A stretch of DNA of 64,000 bases from Bog-473 sp963704355 (GCA_963704355.1 OY969891.1:4464001-4528000); one strand, 5' to 3'. Positions 7,851 through 16,949 are shown, counted from the first letter of the stretch. Numbers and translations: made by a program. Notes: generated from the sequence alone by a model not told the origin.

Positions 7851-9271
7851 GCCTGGACCTCGCCCGCTGGCAGTTCGCCAGCACGAGCATCTACCACTTC
7901 TTCTTCGTCCCGGTGACGATCGGCCTGGCGTTCCTGGTCGCGCTCCTCGAGACCGGGTGGTATCGCAACGGCGAGGCGACCTACCTCCGCCTCGCCCGGT
8001 TCTTCGGAGCGTTGCTGTTGATCAACGTGGCGATCGGCGTCGTGACGGGGCTGATCCAGGAGTTCGAGTTCGGGATGAACTGGTCGGTCTTTTCACGGCT
8101 GGTCGGCAACGTGTTCGGCGGTCCGCTGGCGTTCGAAGGCATCGTGGCCTTCTTCCTCGAGTCGACGTTCCTCGGCCTCTGGATCTTCGGCTGGAACCGG
8201 CTGTCCAAGCGGGTACACCTCGCCTGCATCTGGCTCGTGGCGGCCGGGTCCGTGCTCTCCGCCATGTTCATCATGGCCGCCAACTCCTGGATGCAGCACC
8301 CGGTCGGCTACAAGCTCAACGCTTCGAAGCAGCCCGAGCTGACCAACTTCTTCGCCCTCTTCACCAACCCGGTCTTCCTCTGGGGGTTCACCCACGTGAT
8401 CCTGGCCTCACTCGTCACGGGGGCCCTCATCATGCTCGGCGTCTCAGCGTGGCACCTGCGCAAGAAGAAGGAGGTCGACGCCTTCGTCCGTGCCGCCGTG
8501 ATCTCCCTCGTCGTGTTGCTGCTGTCCACGCCGATCGCCATGTTCGTCGGCAGCGAGTTGGGCGTGGTCGAAGGGACCTATCAGCCGATGAAGATCGCAG
8601 CGGCCGAGGCGCTGTGGAACACCTGCCCGAGCCATTGTTCGTTCTCCGCGTTCCAGATCGGCGGAGGGAACAACGACCAGACCCCGACCCAGATCATCAA
8701 CATCCCCGACCTGCTCTCCATCCTCTCGACCAACCATATCGATGGCGAGGTGCAGGGACTCAACCAACTCAACGCGGAGTACCAGAAGGAGTACGGCCCG
8801 GGGAACTACGTGCCCAACGTCTTCATCCAGTACTGGTCGATGCGTGTGATGGCCTACCTGGCGACCCTCGTCATGCTGTTCGCGCTCTGGGGTGCGTGGC
8901 TCCTGTACCGGCACAAACTCGAGGGCGCCAAGTGGTTCCTGCGCATCGCACCATGGGCGGTCATCGTGCCGTTCCTGATGAACACCGCCGGGTGGATGTT
9001 GACCGAAAGCGGGCGGCAGCCCTGGATCGTCCAGGGTCTCATGAAGACGGCCCAAGGGGTGTCGCCATCGGTCTCGGCCACCGACATCTGGATCTCGCTC
9101 GTGGTCTTCTACCTGATCTTCATCTCGATCGGCGTGGCGGACGTCTGGCTCATGATCCGTTACGGCCGCAAGCCACTCGATCACGACCCGATCGCCAAGC
9201 TGGTCGACCAGCACGCCCCGTCCGCCGACACCGGCTCGCCCGAAGACGACGAGCCCGCGCTCGTCTACTAG
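7847..9271 (+). CDS. cydA: CydA, cytochrome bd quinol oxidase subunit I
   Basis: Haem-binding, quinol-oxidising subunit of the bd-type terminal oxidase; integral membrane, transferring electrons from quinol to O2. The 474-residue chain starts LDLARWQFASTSIYHFFFVP, where the His is the expected haem ligand, followed by EFEFGMNW and GPLAFEGIVAFFLE with acidic proton-channel residues. It ends with the conserved GRQPWIVQGLMKT segment of the quinol-binding region. The length fits the short Q-loop subfamily. The GTG start overlaps the cydC stop. A good GGAGG follows its stop for cydB. Confidence 0.95.
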   Translation: MSLDLARWQFASTSIYHFFFVPVTIGLAFLVALLETGWYRNGEATYLRLARFFGALLLINVAIGVVTGLIQEFEFGMNWSVFSRLVGNVFGGPLAFEGIVAFFLESTFLGLWIFGWNRLSKRVHLACIWLVAAGSVLSAMFIMAANSWMQHPVGYKLNASKQPELTNFFALFTNPVFLWGFTHVILASLVTGALIMLGVSAWHLRKKKEVDAFVRAAVISLVVLLLSTPIAMFVGSELGVVEGTYQPMKIAAAEALWNTCPSHCSFSAFQIGGGNNDQTPTQIINIPDLLSILSTNHIDGEVQGLNQLNAEYQKEYGPGNYVPNVFIQYWSMRVMAYLATLVMLFALWGAWLLYRHKLEGAKWFLRIAPWAVIVPFLMNTAGWMLTESGRQPWIVQGLMKTAQGVSPSVSATDIWISLVVFYLIFISIGVADVWLMIRYGRKPLDHDPIAKLVDQHAPSADTGSPEDDEPALVY

Positions 9272-9282
9272 GAGGCACCACC

Positions 9283-10374
9283 ATGACTCTCGGAGACTTC
9301 TGGTTCATCGTCGCCACAATCCTGTGGGTCGGCTTCTTCGTCCTCGAGGGATTCGACTTCGGCGTGGGCATGCTGCACTCCTTCCTCGGGCGCAACGACG
9401 TGGAGCGGCGCGTGCTGGTCAACGCCATCGGGCCGGTCTGGGACGGCAACGAGGTGTGGCTGATCGTGGCGGGGGCCGTTCTCTTCGCCGCCTTCCCGGG
9501 CTGGTACGCGACCATGTTCTCCGCGTTGTACCTGGCGTTGGTGCTGGCGCTGGCTGCGTTGATCATCCGCGGACTGTCGTTCGAGTGGCAGCGCAAGTTC
9601 GAAGATTCCCGGTGGCGCAGCTTCTGGCGTTGGGGCCTGACCATCGGCAGCGCCTTGATCCCCTTCCTCATCGGCGTGGCGCTCGGCGATCTCTTGCACG
9701 GGCTGCCGATCAACAGCCAGCACCAGTACACCGGAGGCTTCTGGCAGTTGCTCACGCCGTTCGGACTGTGGACCGGGGTCACGCTGACCGTCCTCTCCCT
9801 GCTGTCGGGCGCGACCTACCTGGCGTTGAAGACGACCGGCGACCTTCACCAGCGCGCCCTGAACTTCGCGACGGTGATCGGCGTGGTGGCCGTGATCGTG
9901 ACCTTCGGCTTCATGACATGGGTCCACGTCGGGCTGAGCACTGGCTTCGTGCCCGAGCCGTTGGAGGCGCTGGCTCTCCTCGCGGTCATCGTGGCCGCGT
10001 GGGCGGCACGCGAGCGCGCTGAGGGGTGGGCGTTCATGGCCGCCTGTGTCGGCATCGGGGGAACGGTGGGCTCTCTCTTCAACGAGCTCTTTCCCAGGGT
10101 CATGATCTCGAGCACGAACACGGCCTACAACCTCACCGTCAACAACACGGCGAGCCCGCCCTACTCGCTCAAGGTCACGACGGTGGTGGGCGTCATCTTT
10201 CTCCCGATCGTGATCCTCTACCAGGCCTGGACGTACAGGGTGTTCCGGCGGCGGCTGTCGGTGCCGAAGGCGGATGGGAGTGGGGGCGATGGCGATGGCG
10301 ATGGCGATGGCGATGGCGATGGCGATGGCGGGACGAAAGCGCCGGGGGCGGTCGCGTCGCCACGGGAGGCCTGA
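9283..10374 (+). CDS. cydB: CydB, cytochrome bd quinol oxidase subunit II
   Basis: Membrane subunit II that pairs with CydA. Start ATG 9283 follows GGAGG at 9271-9275 with 7-bp spacing. Hallmarks include FFVLEGFDFGVGML near the N-terminus, GPVWDGNEVWLI, and AAFPGWYATMFSALYL, within a 363-residue polytopic protein. The extreme C-terminus is unusual: after the last helix comes a run of seven Asp-Gly pairs encoded by a GGCGAT hexanucleotide repeat, then a short Ala/Pro-rich tail. This tail should face the cytoplasm and is unlikely to be needed for oxidase function. Last gene of the cyd operon. Confidence 0.95.
   Translation: MTLGDFWFIVATILWVGFFVLEGFDFGVGMLHSFLGRNDVERRVLVNAIGPVWDGNEVWLIVAGAVLFAAFPGWYATMFSALYLALVLALAALIIRGLSFEWQRKFEDSRWRSFWRWGLTIGSALIPFLIGVALGDLLHGLPINSQHQYTGGFWQLLTPFGLWTGVTLTVLSLLSGATYLALKTTGDLHQRALNFATVIGVVAVIVTFGFMTWVHVGLSTGFVPEPLEALALLAVIVAAWAARERAEGWAFMAACVGIGGTVGSLFNELFPRVMISSTNTAYNLTVNNTASPPYSLKVTTVVGVIFLPIVILYQAWTYRVFRRRLSVPKADGSGGDGDGDGDGDGDGDGGTKAPGAVASPREA
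10285..10326. repeat. GGCGAT hexanucleotide repeat, 7 copies, inside cydB
   Basis: Seven perfect GGCGAT units encode an acidic Gly-Asp tail on CydB. Because the unit is 6 bp, copy-number changes keep the reading frame and only alter tail length. Confidence 0.95.
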
Positions 10375-10404
10375 ACAAGCGGCCGGGTGAGGCTCGTACG
10401 GCTC

Positions 10405-10425
10405 GCCGCCGACCGCATCGGCGGC
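10405..10425. terminator. Hairpin between convergent cydB and SDR gene
   Basis: GCCGCCGA and TCGGCGGC form a perfect 8-bp stem with a 5-nt loop, 30 bp after the cydB stop and just before the 3' end of the convergent SDR gene. No T-tract follows, so it is a candidate bidirectional terminator rather than a classical one. Confidence 0.45.
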
Positions 10426-10431
10426 AGTCGA

Positions 10432-11205
10432 TCAGAGCCCCACGCTGCTCTGCATGATGCCGCCGTCGGTGAAGATCGTCGTGGCGGCGATGTAGCTCGC
10501 TCCGTCCGAGGCGAGGAAGGCCACGACCGAGGCGATCTCCTCGGGTTGGGCCAGGCGGCCGATCGGGATGGCGCTGTTGAGCTTGGCCAGAGCCTCGGGG
10601 TCGTTGAGCGTCTGCGCGTTGATCGGCGTGGCGACGGCACCCGGCCCGACCCCGACCACGAGGATGTCGTGGGGGGCCAGTTCGACCCCGGCCGTCCGGG
10701 TCAGCATGCGCATGCCGCCCTTCGACAGGCAGTAGGGGGTGTTGCCCGGCATGGGCCAGTCCTCGTGCACCGAGGTCATGTTGATGATCCTGCCGCCGTC
10801 GCCCTGGGCGATCATCTGCTTGGCCGCCAGCTGGGTGCCGAAGAAGGCACTCTTCAGGTTCACCGCCATGACCTTGTCGAATTGCGCCTCGGTGGTGTCG
10901 AGCACCGAGGTCCTGGTCTCGATCCCCGCGTTGTTCACCATGACGTCGAGACGGCCGAAGTTCGAGACGGCCCCATCGATCATGCGCTGGACGTCCTCGA
11001 CCTTGGAGACGTCGGCCTGGATCCCGACGGCCACCTCGCCCAGCCCGGCGATCTTGCGCTCGAGCTCCTCTTCGGCCTGCTCGTCGGCGACGTAGTCGAT
11101 GACGACCTTGGCCCCCTTCTGGGCCAGGGCGAGCACAACCGACCGCCCGATGCCGGTGTTGCCTCCGGTGACGATGGCAACCTTGCCGTCCAAGTCTTCA
11201 GCCAT
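10432..11205 (-). CDS. SDR-family oxidoreductase (glucose 1-dehydrogenase-like)
   Basis: Classical short-chain dehydrogenase, NAD(P)-dependent, cytosolic. The nucleotide-binding motif TGGNTGIGRS is near residue 14 and NNAG near residue 90. The catalytic Ser lies in INMTSVHEDWPMPG, and Tyr/Lys in YCLSKGG. The order and the VHEDWPMPG segment match the glucose 1-dehydrogenase subgroup, but the substrate is not proven. ATG 11205 is preceded by GGAGG with 6-bp spacing. The 257-residue length is standard. It is monocistronic, convergent with cydB and divergent from the GH15 gene. Confidence 0.85.
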   Translation of the reverse strand: MAEDLDGKVAIVTGGNTGIGRSVVLALAQKGAKVVIDYVADEQAEEELERKIAGLGEVAVGIQADVSKVEDVQRMIDGAVSNFGRLDVMVNNAGIETRTSVLDTTEAQFDKVMAVNLKSAFFGTQLAAKQMIAQGDGGRIINMTSVHEDWPMPGNTPYCLSKGGMRMLTRTAGVELAPHDILVVGVGPGAVATPINAQTLNDPEALAKLNSAIPIGRLAQPEEIASVVAFLASDGASYIAATTIFTDGGIMQSSVGL

Positions 11206-11333
11206 GCCGCACCTCCGTGCCGCGGCCCTCCGGACGCGTGCGTCGAGTGAGGGTCCGTACGCTATCGAGGCTCCGGCCTCCCGGCACGCTGCGGGCCCCG
11301 TGTCACCGTCCCGTCACGCGGCGCGCACGCCGG

Positions 11334-11362
11334 TGGAACGGAGCGTGCGGAGTCCGTAGCAT
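11334..11362 (+). promoter_or_regulatory. Possible promoter of the GH15 gene
   Basis: TGGAAC (11334-11339) and TAGCAT (11357-11362) are separated by 17 bp. The -10-like hexamer lies 8 bp before the ATG at 11371, and no ribosome-binding site is visible. A leaderless or nearly leaderless transcript is therefore plausible. Confidence 0.35.
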
Positions 11363-11370
11363 CAGTTGCA

Positions 11371-13269
11371 ATGGATGAAGACGCTCCCTCAACTGCCTCA
11401 GCTGCGGCATCAGAAGCCTTCCCCCCGATAGCTGATTACGGGTTCCTTTCGGACTGCGAGAACAACTGCCTCGTGGCCCCCGACGGCTCGGTCGAGTGGC
11501 TGTGCCTGCCGAGACCCGACTCGCCGAGCGTCTTCGGCGCCTTGCTCGATCGCACCGCCGGCAATTTCCGTTTCGGCCCGTACGGGACGCACGTGCCCCA
11601 CCACCGGCACTACATCCCCGGGACGATGGTGCTGGAAACGACCTGGCACACGCCCACCGGCTGGCTCGTCGTGCAGGACCTGCTGGTGCGCGAGCCCGTC
11701 CCGGGCGGGGTGCGCCGGCCCGACTACCGCAGGGCGCCGGGCGACTCGGCCGGGACGGGCACGCTCCTTCGCATTGCCACCTGCGTCAAGGGCAGGGCCG
11801 ACGTCGCGATCAACGTGGTCCCGGTCTTCGACTACGGCCGCCAGACCGGTATGTGGAGCTACGACGGGGACGGCTACGGGGTGATGACGGCCCGGCCGCC
11901 CGACGGCGACATGGAGCTCACCTTCAAATCGACGATCGGACTGGGTTCGGCGGGGGCACGATGCTACGGGCGGTCGACCCTCGAGGAGGGTCAGGCCGCT
12001 TTCGTGTCGATGTCGTGGACGGGCCACCAGCCGGCGGACCTCGAAGAGGCGAAGGAGCAGCTCGCGACCACCGTCTCCCACTGGAGGAACTGGCTGGCCA
12101 ACGGCAACTTTCCCGACCACCCTTGGCGCAGCTACATCGAGCGGAGCGCGCTGACGCTCAAGGGGCTGAGCTACGCGCCGACCGGGGCCGTCATGGCCGC
12201 GTCCACGACGTCACTGCCCGAGACTCCCGGCGGCGAGCGCAACTGGGACTACCGCTACACCTGGATCCGCGACTCGTCCTTCATGCTGCGGTCTCTGTAC
12301 CGGCTGGGGTTCGCATGGGAGGCGATCGAGTACTTCGCCTTCGTGCTCGAGGCCCTCGCCGGCGAGGCCGGCGACTTCAACCTGCAAATCATGTACGGGA
12401 TCGACGGGCGCAAGGACCTGACCGAGCACACCCTCGACTATCTCTCGGGTTGGCGCGGTTCCCGGCCGGTCCGAATAGGGAACGGCGCTTGGGACCAGCA
12501 CCAGAACGATGTCTGGGGGATGATCCTCGACGCCGTCGACGTCCAGCTCCGCGAGGGGGCCTCCCAGATCGTCCGCCCCGTCTGGGAGGGACTGGCCAAA
12601 CTGGTGGACAGCGCCATCGCCCATTCCGACGATCCCGACCAGGGCATCTGGGAGATCCGCGGCGAGCCGCAGCGCTTCACCGCGTCAAAGGTCCTGTGCT
12701 GGGTCGCCATGGACCGGGGCGCCGACCTGGCGCAGATGCGGCACGATCACGACCGCTCCGAGGCGTGGCGCAAGGCGGCCGACGAGCTGAAGGCCGAGAT
12801 CCTCGACAAGGGCGTCGACTCGCGCGGCCGCTTCCGTCAGCACTACGGCAACGACGAACTCGACGCGTCGTTGTTGTTGATCCCGATCCTCGGGTTCCTG
12901 CCGCCGGACGACGAGCGCGTGCGGGCCACGGTCCTGGCGATCGCCGACGAGCTCACTGAGGACGGCCTGGTGCTCCGTTACAAGGTGGACACGACCGACA
13001 CGGGATTCGGCGGCAAGGAGGGGACGTTCACCATCTGCTCCTTCTGGCTGGTGACGGCGCTGGTCATGATCGGCGAGCTGCAGCGGGCCCGGACGCTCTG
13101 CACGAAGCTGCTCGCGTTCGCCGGGCCGCTGCAGCTCTATGCCGAGGAGATCGACGCCACGACGGGCGAGCATCTCGGCAACTTCCCCCAGGCCTTCACG
13201 CACCTGGCCCTGATCGACGCGGTCGGGCGACTGATCGAGGCGGAGGAGGCCGCGACGGCCGTCCGGTGA
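11371..13269 (+). CDS. Glycoside hydrolase family 15 protein (glucoamylase/trehalase-like)
   Basis: Probable cytosolic alpha-glucosidic hydrolase with an (alpha/alpha)6 barrel. It opens with the family N-terminal motif IADYGFLSDCENNCLVAPDG, which precedes a beta-sandwich domain. It then carries the substrate-site motif GERNWDYRYTWIRDSS at about residues 288-303, and a catalytic-acid candidate in GIWEIRGEPQRFTASK. Its 632 residues match actinobacterial GH15 proteins, several of which are trehalases; the substrate is not resolved here. There is no signal peptide. ATG 11371 lacks an SD sequence and may be leaderless. Confidence 0.88.
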   Translation: MDEDAPSTASAAASEAFPPIADYGFLSDCENNCLVAPDGSVEWLCLPRPDSPSVFGALLDRTAGNFRFGPYGTHVPHHRHYIPGTMVLETTWHTPTGWLVVQDLLVREPVPGGVRRPDYRRAPGDSAGTGTLLRIATCVKGRADVAINVVPVFDYGRQTGMWSYDGDGYGVMTARPPDGDMELTFKSTIGLGSAGARCYGRSTLEEGQAAFVSMSWTGHQPADLEEAKEQLATTVSHWRNWLANGNFPDHPWRSYIERSALTLKGLSYAPTGAVMAASTTSLPETPGGERNWDYRYTWIRDSSFMLRSLYRLGFAWEAIEYFAFVLEALAGEAGDFNLQIMYGIDGRKDLTEHTLDYLSGWRGSRPVRIGNGAWDQHQNDVWGMILDAVDVQLREGASQIVRPVWEGLAKLVDSAIAHSDDPDQGIWEIRGEPQRFTASKVLCWVAMDRGADLAQMRHDHDRSEAWRKAADELKAEILDKGVDSRGRFRQHYGNDELDASLLLIPILGFLPPDDERVRATVLAIADELTEDGLVLRYKVDTTDTGFGGKEGTFTICSFWLVTALVMIGELQRARTLCTKLLAFAGPLQLYAEEIDATTGEHLGNFPQAFTHLALIDAVGRLIEAEEAATAVR

Positions 13270-13402
13270 GGATGCCGGCGACGGCGACCGACGGGCTGCA
13301 CAAGGCTGAACCCGCTCCCTGGGTATCGGGACGGGGGAAGACGTCGTCAGAACCGAGCGGAAACCGCCACTGTGGTCAGGGTGGGCGAGGAAGGAGGGAC
13401 GC

Positions 13403-14845
13403 GTGGACCCAACGTCACGGCACCGTGTGGTGGTCGTGGGTGGTGGCTTCGGCGGCCTGCCGGCCGTCCGGCTCCTCGCCCGCTCACCTGAGTTCGACAT
13501 CACGCTCATCGACCGGCGGAACCATCACCTGTTTCAGCCGCTGCTGTACCAGGTGGCCACGGGGATCATGTCCCCCGGCGCGATCTCACCCGTCCTGCGC
13601 CACAAGCTGCGAGATCACGAGGGAGTGCGCGTCGTCATCTCCAAGGTGACCGGGTTCGACCTCGACCGGCGCATCGTCCACGCCGCCACGGTTCCCGGCT
13701 CAGCAGACGAATACCCCTACGACAGCTTGATCGTGGCGGCGGGGGCAGGGCAGTCGTACTTCGGGCACGACGAGTACGCCCTGATCGCCCCGGGAATGAA
13801 GACCATCGACGACGCCATGGAGCTGCGCCGCCGTGTCTACGGCGCACTGGAGATCGCAGAGACGCTCTCGGACCCCAGGCTGCAACGTTTCTGGATGACC
13901 TACGTCATCGTCGGCGCCGGCCCGACCGGCGTCGAGCTGGCCGGGCAGTTCCGGGAGCTGGCCTGCCGCAGCCTCAAGGGGGAGTTCCGCTCCATCGACC
14001 CGAGCAGCGTGCGCGTCGTGCTCATCGACGGCGGCAAGGAGCCGCTGGCCAACTTCGGCGGCCAGCTCTCGGGCCGTGCGAGCCGCGACCTCGAGAAGAT
14101 GGGCGTCGAGTTGCAGATGGGCCTCAGGGTCGTCGGCGTGGATCCGTTCGGAGTGGACACGCAGGCCGTCGACGGGACGAAGGGCCGGATCGAATGCGGC
14201 ACCGTGATCTGGGCCGCCGGCGTCCAGGCCTCGCCACTGGCCCACCAGCTGGCCGAGGCCAGCGGGGCGGAGACCGACCGGTCCGGCCGGATTGCCGTGC
14301 TCCCCGACCTGACCGTGCCCGGTCACCCCGAGGTGTTCGCCATCGGCGACATGGCCACCGTCAACGACCTGCCCGGCGTCTGCGAGGTCGCCATGCAGGG
14401 CGGCCTGCACGCGGCCAACACCATCAAGCGGCGCCGCAAAGGTCAGGACAGTGTCCCGTTCAAGTACCGCGACCTCGGGAGCGCCGCCTCCATCGGCCGG
14501 TTCAAGGCGGTCGTCAGCGTGCGAGGTGTCCGTCTCAGCGGCTTCCCCGGCTGGGTCGTCTGGATGTTCGTCCACCTGGCCTTCCTCAACGGGTACGGCA
14601 ACCGGTTCACCACGGTGTGGCGCTGGGCCCGCGCCATGGTGGGGCGGGCTCGGCCCGAGCGAGTCTTCAGCGTCGGCCACACCGGCGGCGACCTGAGCCT
14701 CCCCGACGACGTGAAGGAGAAGGTCATGCCCAGGGCCTTTCCCATCCTGGAGGACTACGAGGGATGGGCCGAGCGGTTGATGCAGAGCGCGACCTTGCCC
14801 AAGGACGGCATCGGGACCGACGAGGGACACGCCGCCACGGCCTGA
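13403..14845 (+). CDS. NAD(P)/FAD-dependent oxidoreductase, type II NADH dehydrogenase-like
   Basis: Membrane-associated flavoprotein likely passing electrons from NADH to quinone without proton pumping. The FAD motif VVVVGGGFGGLPAVRLL is at the N-terminus, followed by RRNHHLFQPLLYQVATG. The NAD(P)-binding motif YVIVGAGPTGVELAG is at about residues 168-182. IWAAGVQASPL and VFAIGDMATV complete the disulfide-reductase-like fold. The C-terminal hydrophobic segment VWMFVHLAFLNGYGNRF matches the amphipathic membrane anchor of NDH-2. GTG 13403 is preceded by AAGGAGGG with good spacing. It could work with the nearby cytochrome bd oxidase as a non-pumping chain. Confidence 0.88.
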   Translation: MDPTSRHRVVVVGGGFGGLPAVRLLARSPEFDITLIDRRNHHLFQPLLYQVATGIMSPGAISPVLRHKLRDHEGVRVVISKVTGFDLDRRIVHAATVPGSADEYPYDSLIVAAGAGQSYFGHDEYALIAPGMKTIDDAMELRRRVYGALEIAETLSDPRLQRFWMTYVIVGAGPTGVELAGQFRELACRSLKGEFRSIDPSSVRVVLIDGGKEPLANFGGQLSGRASRDLEKMGVELQMGLRVVGVDPFGVDTQAVDGTKGRIECGTVIWAAGVQASPLAHQLAEASGAETDRSGRIAVLPDLTVPGHPEVFAIGDMATVNDLPGVCEVAMQGGLHAANTIKRRRKGQDSVPFKYRDLGSAASIGRFKAVVSVRGVRLSGFPGWVVWMFVHLAFLNGYGNRFTTVWRWARAMVGRARPERVFSVGHTGGDLSLPDDVKEKVMPRAFPILEDYEGWAERLMQSATLPKDGIGTDEGHAATA

Positions 14846-14981
14846 GCACGTGGGCCGAGCCCCCTTTCGCCCCACGCCTGGGAGGCGATACCGATGGCCC
14901 CAGAGGCGGCAGTTGCCCAGGCGGAGTCGTTTGCGTGGTTGCGCCCTCCCCGGCCGACCTCCCGTCGTCTTCGGCACCCCA

Positions 14982-15010
14982 ATGACCCGTCGGACGGCGC
15001 CAACTACATT
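14982..15010 (+). promoter_or_regulatory. Likely leaderless promoter of the SDR gene at 15017
   Basis: ATGACC (14982-14987) and TACATT (15005-15010) have a 17-bp spacer. The last -10 base is 7 bp before the A of ATG 15017, so transcription would begin on the start codon. No SD precedes that ATG. Confidence 0.4.
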
Positions 15011-15016
15011 CGCCGG

Positions 15017-15811
15017 ATGATCCTCGACAATTTCCTCGTCACCGACCAGGTCGCGGTCGTCACCGCCAGCGGCCGCGGCATCGGGGCCGCCAGCGCCGTG
15101 GCTCTCGCTCAGGCCGGCGCCGACGTCGTCCTGGCCGCCCGCACCGAGGACCAGCTGCGAGATATCGCCAAGCAGGTGGAGGCGGCCGGCCGTCGGGCCG
15201 TCGTCGTCCCTGGTGACCTGACCGACTTCGACCTGATGGCCTCGTTGGCCGAGACGGCGTGGAACGAGTACGGCCGCCTCGACATCGTGGTCAACAACAT
15301 GGGCGGCACCATGCCCCGCCCCCTCCTTGACACGTCGCCCCGGTTCCTCGAGGAGGCCTTCCGCTTCAACGTGTCGGCCGGTCATGCCCTGCTGCGCGCC
15401 GCCGTGCCCCGCATGCTCGAGGGCGACCACCCAGGGGGCGCCATCGTCAGCATCTCGTCGGTGATGGGCCATGTCGCCGGGCGCGGTTACCTCGGCTACG
15501 GGACGGTGAAGGGCGCGGTGGAGCAGTACACCCGTCTCGCCTCGCGGGACCTGGCCCCCCGCATCCGGGTCAATGCCATCGGGGTCGGCTCGACCGCCAC
15601 CTCCGCACTCGACATCGTCATGTCGAGTGACGAGCTGCGGACGGCGATGGAGGAGGCCACGCCGCTCAAGCGCCTCGGGCACGTCGACGACATCGCCGCT
15701 GCCGTCCTCTACTTGGTCTCCCCCGCCGGCGCCTACGTCACGGGCAAAATCCTCGAGGTCGACGGCGGCCTTCAGTCGCCCAACCTCGAGTTCCCGCTCC
15801 CCGACCTCTAA
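15017..15811 (+). CDS. SDR-family oxidoreductase
   Basis: NAD(P)-dependent short-chain dehydrogenase of 264 residues. The cofactor motif TASGRGIGAASA lacks the usual second Gly (TGxxxGIG becomes TASGRGIG). NNMGG replaces NNAG, and the catalytic residues are Ser in VSISSVMG and Tyr/Lys in YLGYGTVKGA. ATG 15017 was chosen because homologues begin with this MILDNF-type start and a -10-like TACATT lies just upstream. An alternative ATG at 14894 has a good GGGAGG but adds 41 residues of poor quality. It is followed after 73 bp by a DapB-like dehydrogenase in the same direction, probably an operon. Substrate unknown. Confidence 0.82.
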   Translation: MILDNFLVTDQVAVVTASGRGIGAASAVALAQAGADVVLAARTEDQLRDIAKQVEAAGRRAVVVPGDLTDFDLMASLAETAWNEYGRLDIVVNNMGGTMPRPLLDTSPRFLEEAFRFNVSAGHALLRAAVPRMLEGDHPGGAIVSISSVMGHVAGRGYLGYGTVKGAVEQYTRLASRDLAPRIRVNAIGVGSTATSALDIVMSSDELRTAMEEATPLKRLGHVDDIAAAVLYLVSPAGAYVTGKILEVDGGLQSPNLEFPLPDL

Positions 15812-15884
15812 CCACCTGGTCAACCACCTGGCGATCCATCGCCACCCCGCAGAACCCACAGCGAGTCCCAAGGAGGCACCCCTT

Positions 15885-16949
15885 ATGCCCTACCGCGTCG
15901 TCCAGTGGAGCACCGGCAACGTCGGGCGCCACGCGTTGGCTGGGATCGACGCCCACCCCGAGCTCGAGCTCGTCGGCCTGTTCGTCTCCAACCCGGCGAA
16001 GGTGGGCAAGGACGCCGGCGAGCTGGCAGGCTTGGGCCGGACGCTTGGCGTGACCGCAACCAATGACATCGAGGCCCTCCTCGCGCTGCGACCGGATTGC
16101 ATTGTGCACACCGCGATGGCCGACGACCGGATCTTCGAGGCGCTGGCCGACCTCGAGCGCTTCCTCGACGCGGGCATCAACGTCGTCTCCTCGAGCCCGG
16201 TCATGCTCCAGTTCCCGGCACCCGACGACGTCCTCGCGGCGCCGGTGCTCGCCGCGGCGGAGCGCGCCGGCGTCTCGCTGTTCGTCAACGGGGTCGACCC
16301 CGGTTTCGCCAACGACGCCCTGCCCCTGGTCCTCTCGGGCATCTGCGAGCGCATCGAGGAGGTGCGCTGCTCGGAGGTCCTCAACTACAACACCTACAAC
16401 CAGCCCATGGTGCTCTTCGACATCATGGGCTTCGGCCGCGACCTGCACGACGTGCCGATGCTGCTGTCACCCGGCGTGCTGACCATGGCCTGGGGCAGCG
16501 TCGTGCGCCAGATCGCCGCCGGGCTCGGTGTCGCCCTCACCGGCGTCACCGAGTGGTACGAGCGCGAGGCGGCGCCCGAGGACTTCGAGGTCGACGCCGG
16601 CACCATCAAGCAGGGCACGGCGGCCGCGCTGCACTTCGAGGTGCGCGGCATGGTAGGCGACCGGGCGATCGTGGTGCTCGAGCACGTGACGCGCCTGCGC
16701 GACGACCTGGGCGCCGAGTGGCCGCAGCCCGCCGGGCAGGGGTGTTACCGGGTTCAGATCACGGGCGAACCCAACTACACGGTGGACCTGCAGCTGATGG
16801 GAACCGACGGCGACCACAACACGGCCGGCTTGAAGGCGACCGCCATGCGCCTGGTCAACGCCGTCCCGGCGGTGATCGCCGCACCGCCGGGCCTGGTGAC
16901 CGCTCTCGACCTCCCGCTCGTCACGGGCCGAGGGCTCGTCGTCTCCTGA
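15885..16949 (+). CDS. Dihydrodipicolinate reductase-like NAD(P)-dependent dehydrogenase
   Basis: 354-residue oxidoreductase with an N-terminal Rossmann fold (VVQWSTGNVGRHALAGI) like that of DapB or 2,4-diaminopentanoate dehydrogenase. Conserved features include the DCIVHTAMADD strand, NVVSSSPVMLQFP and NGVDPGFANDALPL. Such actinobacterial proteins are commonly annotated as DapB N-terminal-domain proteins; their substrates are mostly unknown, so I do not assign a lysine-pathway role. ATG 15885 has AAGGAGG at 15870-15876 with 8-bp spacing. Preceded by an SDR gene in the same direction. A strong hairpin lies 77 bp after the stop. Confidence 0.8.
   Translation: MPYRVVQWSTGNVGRHALAGIDAHPELELVGLFVSNPAKVGKDAGELAGLGRTLGVTATNDIEALLALRPDCIVHTAMADDRIFEALADLERFLDAGINVVSSSPVMLQFPAPDDVLAAPVLAAAERAGVSLFVNGVDPGFANDALPLVLSGICERIEEVRCSEVLNYNTYNQPMVLFDIMGFGRDLHDVPMLLSPGVLTMAWGSVVRQIAAGLGVALTGVTEWYEREAAPEDFEVDAGTIKQGTAAALHFEVRGMVGDRAIVVLEHVTRLRDDLGAEWPQPAGQGCYRVQITGEPNYTVDLQLMGTDGDHNTAGLKATAMRLVNAVPAVIAAPPGLVTALDLPLVTGRGLVVS

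Noticed and set aside
10285..10326. CRISPR-like array from repeated units
   Set aside because: Contiguous 6-bp units with no spacers inside an intact coding frame; a simple sequence repeat. No other region shows repeat-spacer alternation.
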